DNA of 64,000 bases from Hemerocallis citrina. Taxonomy: Eukaryota > Streptophyta > Magnoliopsida > Asparagales > Asphodelaceae. Made by a program: the position numbers and the translations under genes. The stretch is taken from positions 145,080,941-145,144,940 of the forward strand of contig CM030361.1 in assembly GCA_017893485.1 (NCBI GenBank), in the 5' to 3' direction. The notes beneath the pieces are model-generated. The model saw only the letters and a program-made list of their open reading frames with translations, searched no databases and was not told the origin of the DNA. Numbering within the stretch: position 1 is the first letter of the stretch; each line of letters starts with the position of its first letter. Shown here piece after piece: positions 45,655-57,983 of the stretch.

Positions 45655-46320
45655 TATGTAATTTCACCTTGGCCGTTATCTCCAACAACGGCCTAAGTTA
45701 TAAGTAAAAAATTGAATTTTTTTAAGTTGCTCTCTGTGTTGGCCAAGCCATAAGGAGCAAAAGCCCATCAAAAATTCATTTTTTTTAACTACGGCCGTTG
45801 TTTCCAACAACTGTCTAGGTTATATGAAAGAATTGGATTTTTACGAGTTGCTCCCTGTCTTGGCCAAGCCAATAGGAGTTGCATGTCATAAAAAATTTCA
45901 TTTTTTTTAACCTAGACCGCTGTCGCCAACAACTGCCTAAGTTATATTTTTTTGGTTGCTCTCTGTCTTGGCCAAGCCAAAAGGAGCAACAACTCATCCA
46001 AAATCCAATTTTTTTTTCTACCTATGCCGTTGTCGCCAACAATGGCCTAGGTTATATAAAAAAAATTGGATTTTTTGGGTTGTTCTCTGTCTTGGCCAAG
46101 CCAAAAGGAGCAAAAACTCATCCAAAATCCATTTTTTTCTTTTCTACGGAGGCCGTTGCCAACAACGGCCTCGGTTATATGAAAAAAATTGAATTTTTTT
46201 TGTTGCTTTCTGTCTTGGCCAAGCTAAAAGGAGCAACAACCAATAAAAAAATCCCAATTTATTTTTCCTACCTAGGCCGTTGTCGCCAACAACGGCCTAG
46301 GTTATATGATTAAATTGGAA
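45655..46320. repeat. Six tandem ~120-bp units with nested palindromes
   Basis: Each unit has a palindrome of the form GGCCGTTGT..CCAACAACGGCC. These begin near 45671, 45793, 45914, 46024, 46149 and 46273. Four or more units also carry CTGTCTTGGCCAAGCCA. The units form the right subterminal region of the PMD element and repeat the motif found once at its left end. Bases 45290-45540 are TTG/TTA-rich with no further gene. Confidence 0.92.
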
Positions 46321-46629
46321 TTTTTTTTATGCGTCTTACAACTGCCTTTCCACTCTTTATGAACAATGTCTCTTGAACTCTATACAAAAGACATTTATAT
46401 GCTTGTATATCGTCTCTATATTTTATTAATTTCTATTTTTAGCCACCTAAATGAACAATATACAATCGTTAAGGTTAAATGCTTAAATATCTACTAGAAA
46501 ATAAAATATGATTTTCTTTTTTGTAAGAACCAATTTTTTTTAAAAAACCCTTATATGTAATTTCTTCTGGAAAGTGTATACCTATATTAACACCTAACCC
46601 CAAACCATACCCCCCAACCCATAATATTC

Positions 46630-48100
46630 CAACCACAGGTTTGGTTAGGGTTAGGGCAAGGTTAATGTTAGTGTAAATGAGGGTTAGGAGAGGGTTAGGA
46701 TAAGCTAGGTGGTAAATCCAAGCATTCTTAATTTTGATAGGGTTATGGTAGGGTTACGGGTTAGTGTAGTGTTATGAGTAGGGTTATGGTAGGGTTGCGG
46801 GTTAGTGAAGAGTTATGAGCCTAGGTTATGGTAGGGTTAGGATAATTGTATAAACGATTGAATCTATTAGATAATACATGGGAACTAGTTCGAATTGAGT
46901 GTTTCAATAACGATAGTTGTTGGGAATAAAAAAAATGGATCACATGAATAGAATATAGCATATTGAGAAATATCTCAAATTATTACAGAGAAAGACGGTT
47001 TCTTATGTTACATGTGATGCTAATAGATGTGTTCGCCACAGAAATCAAAGATGTCACAACATGAAAATTTTGAAATAATTGTGAAATAAACTAGGTTAAC
47101 TTCAACCACAAACTTTACTACAAAAAAAAGAATACACATAAAAAATTAAAAAAATAAAATAAAATAAAATAAAATAAATAATAAAGTCTACAACCCTACA
47201 TCCTAGCCCTTGCATAACCCTTCTGTAATTTTTTTTTGGGAAAAAAAATAAAATAAAAAATTATGAATGCTTGGATGTATAATATTGTTATTTTATTTGT
47301 CCATGTTAAAAAAAATACCAAATATTCGAGTAAGGTTAAGGTTAATATGGAAAGCTGGAAAAATACCAAAGCTGGAAACAGGGATGTACTCTTTCGATTC
47401 GAACTAGTTCCCATGTATTATCTAATTGATTCAATCGTTTGTACAGACATTATCCTAACCCTACCATAACCCTACTCATAACCCTTCACTAACTTGTAAC
47501 CCTACTATAACCCTACTCATAACCTACCCTAACCCGTAACCCTACCACAACCCTACCAAAATTATAAATGCCAAAATATTATTATTAATCTTTTTTATAT
47601 ATTTTTTAAAATGTGTATTCCTTTTTTTGTAGTGAAGTCTATGGTTAAAGTTAACCTAGTTTAGTTCAGAATTATTTCAAAATTTAAATCTTGTGGCATT
47701 TTTTGATTTCTGTGGTGAACACATCTACTAGCATCACATGTAACGTGAGAAACCGTCCTTTTCTGTAATAATTTGAAATATTTCTCAATATGTTATATTC
47801 TATTCACGTGATCCATATTTTATTCCCAAACACTATCGTTCTCTATTGAAACACTCGATTCCCAACCACTATTCGAATTAGTAGATATTTTATTATCTAA
47901 TAGATTCAATCGTTTATATAGACATTATCTTAACCCTACCGTAACCTTACAAATAACCCTTCACTAACCCATAACCCTACTCATAACCCTACACTAACCC
48001 ATAACCCTACCATAACCCTAGCTTACCCTAACCCTATCCTAACCCTCATTAACACTAACCTTAACCTTACCCTAACCCTAACCAAACCTGTGTGAAACCA
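46630..48100. repeat. Fold-back repeat made of telomere-like motifs
   Basis: Arms 46630-47155 and 47590-48100 are reverse complements of each other over about 510 bases, with moderate divergence. The outer parts are degenerate GGTTAGGG or GGGTTATGGTA words. The inner parts share GATGTGTTCGCCACAGAAATC-like sequence. The loop (47400-47580) holds a third, partial copy in the right-arm orientation. There is no coding frame. It is either a fold-back transposon or an inverted duplication; no target duplication was identified. Bases 46330-46629 hold nothing else recognisable. Confidence 0.85.
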
Positions 48101-48323
48101 CTGTTTCCCCAAATACGTATTTTCTGTGTATTTTTTGTATTTAAATTTTTGAAAATTATTTTTCAGCTTTCAAATTCTTTTGTTAAAATATATTGTTGGA
48201 TCTTCAATTAAAATCTATTTTTGATCAATAATTTTATTTGTAACTTTTTTTCTAGGATTTTTTTATGGTAATACAAATCTTATTATTGTTATTATTACCT
48301 TGATTTCTATTATTATTATTTCG

Positions 48324-48324
<1 letters not shown>

Positions 48325-48383
<59 letters not shown>

Positions 48384-48384
48384 T
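48325..48384. repeat. TTA microsatellite, about 20 units
   Basis: A perfect trinucleotide tract preceded by imperfect ATT repeats (48270-48320). The poly-Asn reading on the minus strand is an artefact of it. Confidence 0.97.
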
Positions 48385-48699
48385 TGAAGTACAAACCAAG
48401 TATATTGTTTGTATGTGACTATCCTAATTGTTTGTGAAAAGTTAAATATTAATCTAATTGTATTTTTCAAATTAAATTTATTGAACCCTGTAAAATACTG
48501 TTTTGCAACCTATGAGAAATTGTGAAATTTATATTTTATAAATCCTATTTATTTTTCCTATTGGATTTTAAAACCCAGTCATATTATTTCTTATTGGATC
48601 CATACCCATTTCCCAAACCTGCCCTAATATCTTATAAATACTAACCTAAACCCTACCCCTAACCTAACCCTAGCCTACCCCAGCTGCAAACCCCAAGCC

Positions 48700-50640
48700 C
48701 TACTGTTCAACCCCCCCCCCCCCCTCCCTGTTCTTCCTCTTTATCCCTTACCTCCGAATCCCTCCTTCACCCTTTGTTCGTTTTGAACCCAATCTTCGGC
48801 GTTGACCTTCACCCAACTCCACCACAACTCTATCCATCGCCTTGCCTTCCTGTCTCCTCGCCGTCCACCGCAATGCCAACACCGCCATCCCCATCGTCTT
48901 CCCGTCAAACCAAACCCATCACCACCAAGTCCTCTCTCGTTCTCTGACTACTGCCTCGACCTCCCACCTCTCCTCGTTGACCCCTCATCACTCTTCCACC
49001 ATCTCGTTGCCCTGCCTCTCATCCAATCTCCACCCCATCGCCATTGCCTCGACAACCCACCGGCTGCACCCCTCGAACCCATCATCGCCATCGCCTCCGG
49101 TTGCCACCATCGTCTCTTCGACCACCTGTGCCGCACCTCCTCCCGGACGTCGCACGCCATGCCATGACAACCCTCGTCGACGCTTCTCCTCCCTTCCTCT
49201 GTTTTGCTGTCGAAACATAGGAGCGGCTCAGCCTCCGCTCGCCCCCGCTGTCTTCTCTACCATGTCACCCTTCGACAGCCACAGCGCCCCGGCGCTCCTC
49301 GCCGTCAGCACGTCACCCTGTGCTCTGTGCCCTGTCGCCGACCGTTGACAGCTTCCAAGCCCCATAGCCATTGCTGTTGATCAAGGTGTTGATCAAGTGA
49401 ATCATAGTCGTTCGATCAACTTGATCATCTTGATCATCATGATCTCCATCATCTGATCTGGACCATCCGATTGATTTTGATCATCATCAACATTAGGATC
49501 AATCTGAACCGTCCGATCGTCGATCGATCTTGATCATCATCATCTTCATCATCAGGGAGATCTGGACCGTCTGATCTGATCGTAATCATCGTCTCCATCA
49601 TCATCAGTCTTGATCTAGCCGTTCGATTATGTTTGTGATCTTGTTCGTGTCTACTCACTCGTGTTATTGTGTTCATGCCCGGGAATCCGTTCCTGTTGTT
49701 CTTGCTTTGCTTCGTTTTCATTGTCGTCTCTCAGGTAAGTAACTTGTATTCTTTTCTTTTTGTAATACAAGTACTAAATACCGCATGTAGTGTAAGTTTG
49801 TTCTAGAAACAATTCTTGTGCAAAACCCCTGCTATATATTGTCTCTATGTGTTAATTTTCCCGTAGTTATCTCATTACACACACGACATAAATTTAGGGT
49901 TAGAGATAATCAATTCTTGTATACATGCATGTGTTCGTAATTATGAGGTGTTGTATGATCTTTTATGCATGATGTGTTTGATGTAGTATAACTCGTTGTA
50001 GACTTGTCAAATAACCTATACCATGTTGCTTGGACATCTAGTATACCATATTTCATGTTTGTTATGATTTGGATGATTTTCATATGATCTAGTTGATTTT
50101 ATGCATAAAGAAGATTTCAGTTTTTTTTGTACCCCTTTTTCTTCAGTATTTTAGACCCTATTAAGGTTAGTATATGAAAATTATTAGTGAATATGAATTA
50201 TAGAGAATTCTGTCTACTTTACAGATTTTCTGACAGATCTCAGTTTCAATTTGTGAGTTGCAAGTTATAGCTATTTTACTACAGATGTGCAGAAAAATTT
50301 CAGATCAAGTTTTATATGAATTCTGTATGGTAAACTATTTTTATACTGAGGTTAAAGATAATATTTTGATCCTATATTTTGCTGATTACAACTAGTCCTT
50401 ATTGGGATTAACCTTGAAATTTTTTGGATTTAATTGGTAACTTTTATAAACTATTCTATACTTGCAAACAACTACTATACTTGCAGAATTTTCATACTGT
50501 TCAGTAAAGATACATAATTTCGATTTGATTCTATTTGTTGTCTATAAAAACTTTGTGAATATGAATTATAGTCTACTGTATATATTTTATCACCCTTTTG
50601 ACGGATCTGGATTTCGATATATATTTTGTAATCTATTGTT
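48700..50640 (+). repeat. Gene-like non-coding repeat, copy A, left part
   Basis: It begins with a C14 run (48711-48724) and a C-rich leader (48730-49370), then TGATC-rich sequence, and has a strong splice donor TCTCAG|GTAAGT at 49735. AT-rich intron-like sequence follows to 50640. The longest frame (48842-49348) is Ser/Pro-rich and of low complexity, and the related frame in copy B is different, so it is not accepted as a protein. Copy A resumes at 53960 after an inverted copy. Confidence 0.55.
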
Positions 50641-53600
50641 GTGTCACGCCCCGCTTCCCAAAAGAATACGGAATACGGATACGAGACAAAAATCCAGCGA
50701 ATGATTTTCATCATCCATAATCTGTTCAGGAATCTTTACAATATTTCACAAGATAATCAGAGTCGGAAGCAAAAGATACAACCAGACATGCATAATTGAA
50801 ACAAGATACCAACAGAAATTACTTGCAACCAAATATAATAATCTCAGATAATTAAATTCTGAACAAGTCAAAAATCTAGGTCGCATCGCCTAAGTACAAG
50901 ATAAATATCCAAGTAATCAAGTACATCTTATTCAAGTTCAAGCAACAATAATAATAAAAATCATAAAACAAAAAATCCAGCCCTAATACATCATCTCGCC
51001 AATACCATCTGGCAACCGACCATCCTGATATGCAATTAGTAAATTTGCAGGAGAAGGAAGAAGAAAAAAAACAAGTACCTGTCAATTGCAAGTTACGGAC
51101 CACTTATAATATAGGATACAAGTACATGGGATAGGTAAATCTAAGTAACATGCCTAGCATGGTATAATCATGAATTACAAGATATAAATCATAGCATGGC
51201 AAGATGAGCAAGTATAATAGCATGTGTCGAGTGTCAAGTAAACAAGTGTCATGCATCAAGTAACCAGTATCAAGAATCATGTAATCATGTAGCATGTAGC
51301 AAGTATCAAATCTCATGCATCATGTAGTCAAGTGCCAAGTGGGCATGTATCAGGTTCAAGTGTCATGTATCAAGTCTTGTAGTTATTACTATCTAGGTAG
51401 CACTTCATGCATCCCGATTTTTACTACAGGGTTTCTACAACAAATAGTTTTTCTTTAGATTTTGTAGGGGACCATACAGGACAGTATACTCAGGGGCAAG
51501 CTCCAAGTATCATGTAATCATGTATCATGTAAACCAGCTCCAAAACCCAAACAAACTCCAGTGTCATGTGTGTACGTGTCATGTATATCGTGTCCAGCAC
51601 CACATGTAAACAAGCTCCAATAACCGCTTGGTTCTTCCGAGTACATGTTTCTGTACTATCCACTACTAGATCTTTCCCTTAACCCCGACTTGGTTATTTT
51701 ATTATTATTAGTGTCCAACAAGCATGTAGATGTGCAAAACATATCAAGTATATCATTTCATGATCATGTAACAAGTTCAAGTTGCAAGATAAACATGTAC
51801 GTGTGCAAGATATCTCATAAAAGAACTAAAATAAACAAATCTCAAGTTCAGGACAGCAAGACCATACTGTAATAAAACAGTGATTTCCAGTGTTACAAAC
51901 ATGCAAATCTGAATCCGTCAAAATGTCTAAAAAGTAGACTCCCAACCGAATCCAACGAGTATAAATAAGTCACATATTAATTTACAAAAATATATCTAAA
52001 AACTGATTTGAAAACAGAAAATAGGTTCAGCTAGAAATCAAGAAAACGTATTCAAGAGCAGGAAAACAACATGAAAACTCAGTAAATAAATCCACGAAAA
52101 ATCTAGGGTATTCACCTATATTTCTAGTATCTAAATATAAAATTTCATAATTTTTCAGTGAAATTAGACCAGTCATCAAAAATAAGAAAGCATCAAGAAA
52201 CGATAGTTTGGCAAATCTGGAATTCCCAACACTGCTGTACGAAAATTATGATATCTCGCAACCAGTGAAACAAAATCCAATTCCGCCAAAGGGATATAAA
52301 AATAAATAAAATATACTAACTTTCATATTTCACAAACATTTTTCATACAGTAAAATGAGTCATAGGGAAAATAAGGTTCTTTACAGAACAGCGAGCAAAA
52401 TACAGCAAGTATAGTTTTCATAAACGAGCATGAAAAGACATCTAAAACGCATCAATAAAATCCTCCAAAATTCTGAGTAATCCCTAACTAGATAAAGAAA
52501 TACTGACCAAAGTTTTGGATCAAAATAATATGTATAGCATAGATATTTAAAAGGATTTAGTCATCAAAAACACCAAGAACGAAATCTGGAAAAGGTCGAC
52601 ACCTCTGTAGTAAAACAATCATAACTCACACATACGAAAAGGAAATCAAGTAAGGTCAGAGGGGTTTGAAAATAGACGAGATTCTCTAAAACTCATGTTT
52701 TATACCGAAATTAAGTTACTGACTTCAAGACCGTCCAAAACAGCAAACAAGACAGATCATAGACAAAATACAGATTTTTTCCTTTAACGACAACTCAACA
52801 TATATCATACAAAACTTGTTTAAAACACAACCAAACATAAAATCGGGTCTACCAAGTGTCCAAACATCATGAATTAGGGTATCTAGCATGTCCACACCAA
52901 GTATATCACATAGGTCTCAACCAAATCACGAATTCTCACAAAACTCCCACATACATGACCAAATCAAGAACAAGTAAAACCTAAGTTAATCCATGTCCAT
53001 ATTGTGTCGTGAGTCATCTATGATCAAATTTTCACAATAGAGACAAAACTCATCAAACATAACACAAACAAGAGTCGTCTGTAGACCCAACTACACTATA
53101 GGTGGTATTTTTGACTTGTATCAAACAAATGAATTGGAGTACAAGTTACTTGCCTTAACTGAAGAAGAAGAACGATGGAAATCAAGAATGACGGGAGTAG
53201 ATCCCGACAACGAAAAAAACCACGAACGAATCAACGAATCACGAACACCACATGTGCAAACCAACACGTGCACACCAATGATCAAGGGAGAGAAAGAGAC
53301 TTGCGGTCGGCACGACAAAGAGCAAGGACAAGGGGACAGACGAGATGATGGTGATCGATGCTTTGGGTGAAGATGTCGGCAATGGAGTGGGTGGTCGGGG
53401 GGTGCAAGAGCAGCCGGTAGGGGATGTCGGGATGGGGCTCGGTTGGTGCAGGTCAGCCTGGTTGGGAGGGAGCTGCAGGCAAGGAGAGGGGGGTCGGCGG
53501 CCTAGGGTCGGGCTGGGTTTCGGATGTGTGCGGCGGCGCAAGGGAAAAGGAGGGGGCCGGGGGTGTTTGAAGGAGACTAGGGTTAGGGTTAGATGAGGGA
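50641..53600 (-). repeat. Gene-like non-coding repeat, copy B, inverted
   Basis: Reverse complement of the same family. On the minus strand it runs from a C-rich leader (53600-53160), through a donor-like AAG|GCAAGT near 53153, to a sharp end GGGGCGTGACA at 50642. Minus-strand 52140-51350 matches plus-strand 54205-55080 (for example TAACCAAG[TC]CGGGGTTAAG and GCATGAAGTGCTACCTAGATAGTAATAA), so the two form a large inverted repeat. 51100-51600 is full of short CATGTATCAAGT-like words. No protein is supported. Confidence 0.65.
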
Positions 53601-53959
53601 GAGAGAGAGTATATATATGAGAGGAATTAGGGTTTAGAAATATGAGTTGGGTTGTGGGTTTAATTGGGTATTAGGAGTATTAATAGGTTATACTAATGGG
53701 TTGTGAATTTGGGTCAAATCAAATAGGAATACAAATAGGATTTTGGTTTAATTAGGCTTTGGTGAACAAATTGAGATAAAAATAATGGGATTGAAAAAGG
53801 GAATGAACCACCAATACACCACAAGCACCAAAAGACAACAATAAAGAGAACAAAACACATTTGGAGAGCAAAACCACGACAATAATCAAGAACCAAATGA
53901 AAGAAAGAACAAAATAATAGAAGAACGAAACAAAAGAGACAACTAATCAAACACAAGAG

Positions 53960-55080
53960 CTCAAAATGAAATAAAACGAATATATATTGAAAACAACTCT
54001 AATATACGGTTCAGAAAAAATAGAAGAGAGAAAATACACCAAAACGAAAAATACACTCAAAAATACATTGAAAAACAGGGGTTACATGCTATTTTAGTAC
54101 TGCTGTGTTTATGATTCCACATTTACAAAACTGCTGTATCTTGTTGCTTTCTGATTTTTATTGAGTATACTATCTATATTGGAAAATTATAAAACTTTAT
54201 TTTCTGATACTAGACATACTAGGGAATACCCCAGATTTTTCTTGGATTGAATCAGCGAGTTTTTATGCTGTTTTACTGTTTATGAATACAAACTTCTGAT
54301 TTCTGGTTGAACATGTTTTCTGAATACAAATCTTTTTTGAGACTTGTTTTTGTGAAATACCATATGACTTATATATATTTCCTGGATTCAGCCGAGAGTC
54401 TATTTTCCAGATTTTCTGACGGATTTAGATTTTCATGTTTGTGGTAACGGGAATCTCAGATTTGGTACAGTACTGTCTTGCTGTCCTGAACTAGAATTTT
54501 TGTTGTCCCAATCTTTTATGAGTTGTCTTTCACCTGTGCATGTTTATCTTCCGACCTGAACCTGTTACTTGTTCATGCCATGTTATTCTTGCTCTGTTTT
54601 GTGCACGCACATACCTATTTGATAATAATAATAAATAACCAAGCCGGGGTTAAGGAAAAGACCTTAGTAGTGGACAATATAGGTATGTGTACTCAAAAGG
54701 GGGCTGTGTTCTCATTACTTGCCGCCATGTTTCATGATTAGATGATTCATGCTTGTTATTACTTGCCGCCATGTTTCATGATTGCATGATTCATACTTGT
54801 TATAACTATATGCTGCCATGTTTCATGATTACATGATTCATGTTTATTATTACTACTTGATGCCATGATTTCATGATTACATGATTCATGCTTGTTACTA
54901 CCATATGATGCCACGAGTTCATGATTACGTGATTCGTGCTTGTTACTTGTTATTTGACTTGATGCTTGAGTACACGGCCTATAAAAACCCACCACTAGGC
55001 CTAAACGAAATTTGCATGTAAGTAGCAACCATGTGGTAAAAACCTGGGACGCATGAAGTGCTACCTAGATAGTAATAATA
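53960..55080 (+). repeat. Gene-like non-coding repeat, copy A, right part
   Basis: Continues the plus-strand family member. The arm 54205-55080 pairs with copy B. 54720-54950 has four to five tandem ~60-bp units with CATGATT-CATGATTCATGCTTGTTA words. No coding frame. 53600-53960 is flank or leader sequence without features. Confidence 0.6.
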
Positions 55081-55117
55081 AAAGTAGCAATCAATAGTAA
55101 GATATTGATACGTACTT

Positions 55118-57983
55118 TTTTTTTTTGATGAATCGGATAGAGCCAAAAGGCTCCAGCCATCAAAAATATATTAATCAATAATAACAGTTAATTTACAAAT
55201 AAATAATCGAAGGCTTTACAAGATGTAAAACAATAATAAGTGAACAATAAATAAAACAAACAAAGGCTGATGAGCTAATAATACAGATCACAGCGCCACT
55301 GCAAATGCCCACGCCACCACAAGAGGGCGGAAAAAACGGCGAGACAAACGGCCAGGCAAACCAGACCGCTGAAAACGATAGAGAAGCAGGACTTGAACGA
55401 CTGGGCCGTGAATACCGACCAACAGACCTCCCCCCACGAAAGCATTCCAATACGCTAGCAGACCAATGGAAAACTCTAGCGGCACAACGGAGGCGACGCA
55501 CTGCCATCATCAAGGGTGCCAACAAGAAGGCAAGACTCAAAAGTGCAGAGGCTGAAGAGAAGCAGCACAGAAGAAGAAACCAACACCATCAATGCTATGG
55601 CAGCAGACAGTACCGAATCTCCGACGAGATAAGTGGGGATCATCTCAGAAAAAAAGAGAAAACTCCAAATAGGGGTACAAAGCCGAAAGCCATGAAGATT
55701 GGGAATGAAATGGAGCGCCCTGACTCCCCCAAGAGGACAACGAACTCCCACTCTCAATGCACAAAAGAAGAAAGTGGAGTCACGTCGCACCGCTCACTGA
55801 CCAAAAAGGGGAGGGAGGGACTCAAAAATAAAGAAGCTAAATATTGGAAATAGATGCTGCTTTCCTAGCCATGATACGAGCGCTCACCCGTATCTGCAAG
55901 TCACAATAGACTTTCTTGTTGTATTTCCGCTTGACGGTGGAGGGGATTTCCTTCACCGAAGGGGACAAAACAACATCGGGGATAGGCCTGCTAGGAACAT
56001 CTTGGAAGAAGCGATAAGAAGGAAATAGCATACTAGAATCCTCTAAAGGTGCTATAGTGCTGGGATTAGGAAGGTAGGGGAAGCAGGAGGAAGGAAAGTA
56101 AACAAGTAAAGGCGAAAGCTCGGGGAGACGAGGTAGCAGGTTGTGCAACACCTCCATTAGGAGGTGATAGAACCAAGAACGAAACCCTAAAACTTGATAC
56201 AACGAAAAGATGCACCCCGGATAATGAAAAGAGGATGACGAAAGATTGGGAGAAGAAAACATCATAGAACAGGGATAATAATAATAAATTGAAGGAGTCT
56301 TAGAAGAAGGGTGCGCCTTGGTAGTATGCGTCTGAGGGCCTGATATGCGACGATGCATAGCTTGCCCAACCATACTTCGATACCAAGAACGACAAGGGAC
56401 AAAGGATTTAATTAAAACTTCGGGATTAGCCAAATTCAACCTCAGTGAAGGCGCCACTGAAGAACATGGGCCAGGAACCTTGTAATGACCCAACCTAGGG
56501 AAGGAGACCAGTTGCGAAAACACCTTACGGTCCCTAAAAAGGTTAGCAATATTAGGAAGTCGAAGTTTGGCAAAAGAATCATTATGGGCAGTGGAAGAGG
56601 TGGTAGATTTCAAAACTGGTAAAGGGATAACTGCCAAGGAGATGAGTTCCTTACCAGTAACAGAACTAGACTTCCTAGCCAAGTTAGCAAGATACTTGGT
56701 CTTTAAAAGGGGTAGTTTAGAAAGGAGAGAAGTTTGTCCGAGAGGAGATGACCTTTAGGGAAACCAAGGAGTATTTGAAGAGAATAGCATCTACTGCGCG
56801 AATGACCAAACTTATCACAGAAAAGGCACCTAATTTTATACATGCATTCGCGTTTGAAATGCCCGGGAAGAAGGCATTTGAAGCACACCACAAGAGGGTC
56901 GGTCCTCCAAGAGGAAGGGGAAATAGAGGAGAAAGCAGAGCGCTGAGAAAGATTTGAGTTATCTGTACGAGGAGAATACAACTCCCTGAGCGATACTAAT
57001 CCCGACATTAAATTTTGGGACTTGTCATCATGCTCGGCGAGATGCATGATAGGAATCAGACCAACAATGCCTAACAGTTCACCAGTAAAGTATACTGCAT
57101 TAAAAGGGGGACAATATAGTCCCAAGTGTGCCAAAATAGCACCAAGGAAGTAAACCGTGTAACACCAGGGGGCTAGAAACACCCTCAAAATAGAGAGAAA
57201 AAGGAAGGAGAAGAGAAACGATCAGTGAAGAATGATAGAACGTAACTTTTCTTGAGCGAAAAGATGCTAAGGGCTCAGCGAAACGCTGACACCAAGTATA
57301 GACGGAACGGAGCCGCCGGGGGAAGAGAAGAACAATAGTGATAATTAAACACAATCCCCACGAGAACTGATGCTCAGAACCACAGTAAAGAATATATGAT
57401 ATCGAAAACAGACTACAAAAACGCTAAGCAAACTCAATACACAACAGATAATGAAGCACCACCAAGGACCAACACAACCCACATCACCCAATAATTTCAG
57501 AATACTCACAGAGAGGGAACGTCAGCTCCACCGGAATAACATACACTGACCTACGATGCGTCGGGGAGTCGCTGGAGGAGGGAAAACGCTGGAAGGAAAT
57601 GCTAAGCAAGGGGGGCAGCCTGGTGCGACGCGCGACAGACAAGAGCCCCGGAGCTACTGGAGCACCACCGCTGGAGACAATCAAGTGGGCGCGGTCTCCT
57701 CCGAGGACGGGAGAGAGCACTCCGAGCACAACGAAGATAGAGGGGCGGCGAAGAGAGGACCGGGGGAGAGAGTGGGATGAATAACCGAGACGAGGGAGAG
57801 AGGCTAAAAAAAGAAGATGGGTCGAGAGATAAGAGTGAGCTGATCAAGTTTAATAAAGGGAAGGAGGGGCGACGGGGTGAGAATCCGCCAGATCTGGTTG
57901 GTTAAAATCGGAGAAGGAGGGCGTTTGAAATCGCTTTTGAAATCGCTTTTTTACCACTATTTTTGAGTAACATCTTTTTTTCA
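55118..57983 (-). mobile_element. LINE with ORF1 but no reverse transcriptase
   Basis: A 12-bp target duplication TGATACGTACTT (55106-55117 and 57984-57995) flanks the insert. The homologous site at 35956 has the word once. The T run at 55116-55126 is the poly(A) tail of a minus-strand element. The 5' end (57980-57500 on the minus strand) is a C/T-rich leader. ORF1 pieces lie at 55837-57188. The known LINE order would then need ORF2, but the 3' tail shared with the LINE at 20791 follows within 700 bases. It is either internally deleted or a non-autonomous subfamily. Confidence 0.92.
55837..57188 (-). pseudogene. LINE ORF1 (gag-like) with two zinc knuckles
   Basis: Two open stretches, 56703-57188 (161 codons) and 55837-56682 (281 codons), are separated by a single stop/shift near 56690. 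The first ends with two CCHC knuckles, CFKCLLPGHFKREC and CLFCDKFGHSRSRC, typical of ORF1 of plant L1-type LINEs, where it binds RNA. The second is Ser/Pro-rich with little similarity I can name. An upstream frame (57484-57729) belongs to the leader. The frames are nearly intact, so the insertion is probably fairly young. Confidence 0.82.

Larger units (their letters stand above)
41587..46300 (+). mobile_element. PMD-containing DNA transposon with palindromic ends
   Basis: The segment is bounded on both sides by the same palindrome. The left one is at 41587-41617 (CCTAGGCCGTTGTT... to CCTAGG), and the right array of six ends at 46297. It contains a promoter-like TC-rich leader (41640-41960), three tandem long hairpins (42153-43060), a broken plant-mobile-domain gene (43167-45250) and the terminal array (45655-46320). 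PMD genes are often carried by Mutator-like elements, but no MuDR transposase frame and no clear 9-bp target duplication was found, so the superfamily and exact ends are open. Confidence 0.6.

Noticed and set aside
45655..46320. CRISPR-like array of regular repeats
   Set aside because: The repeats are long, degenerate and palindromic, the spacers are themselves repeated, and the genome is a plant's; this is the subterminal region of a transposon.
48252..48470. Poly-Asn frame on the minus strand
   Set aside because: Produced by the TTA microsatellite.
48842..49348. Ser/Pro/His-rich frame in the C-rich leader of copy A
   Set aside because: Low-complexity composition; the frame is not kept in the inverted copy at 53160-53600.
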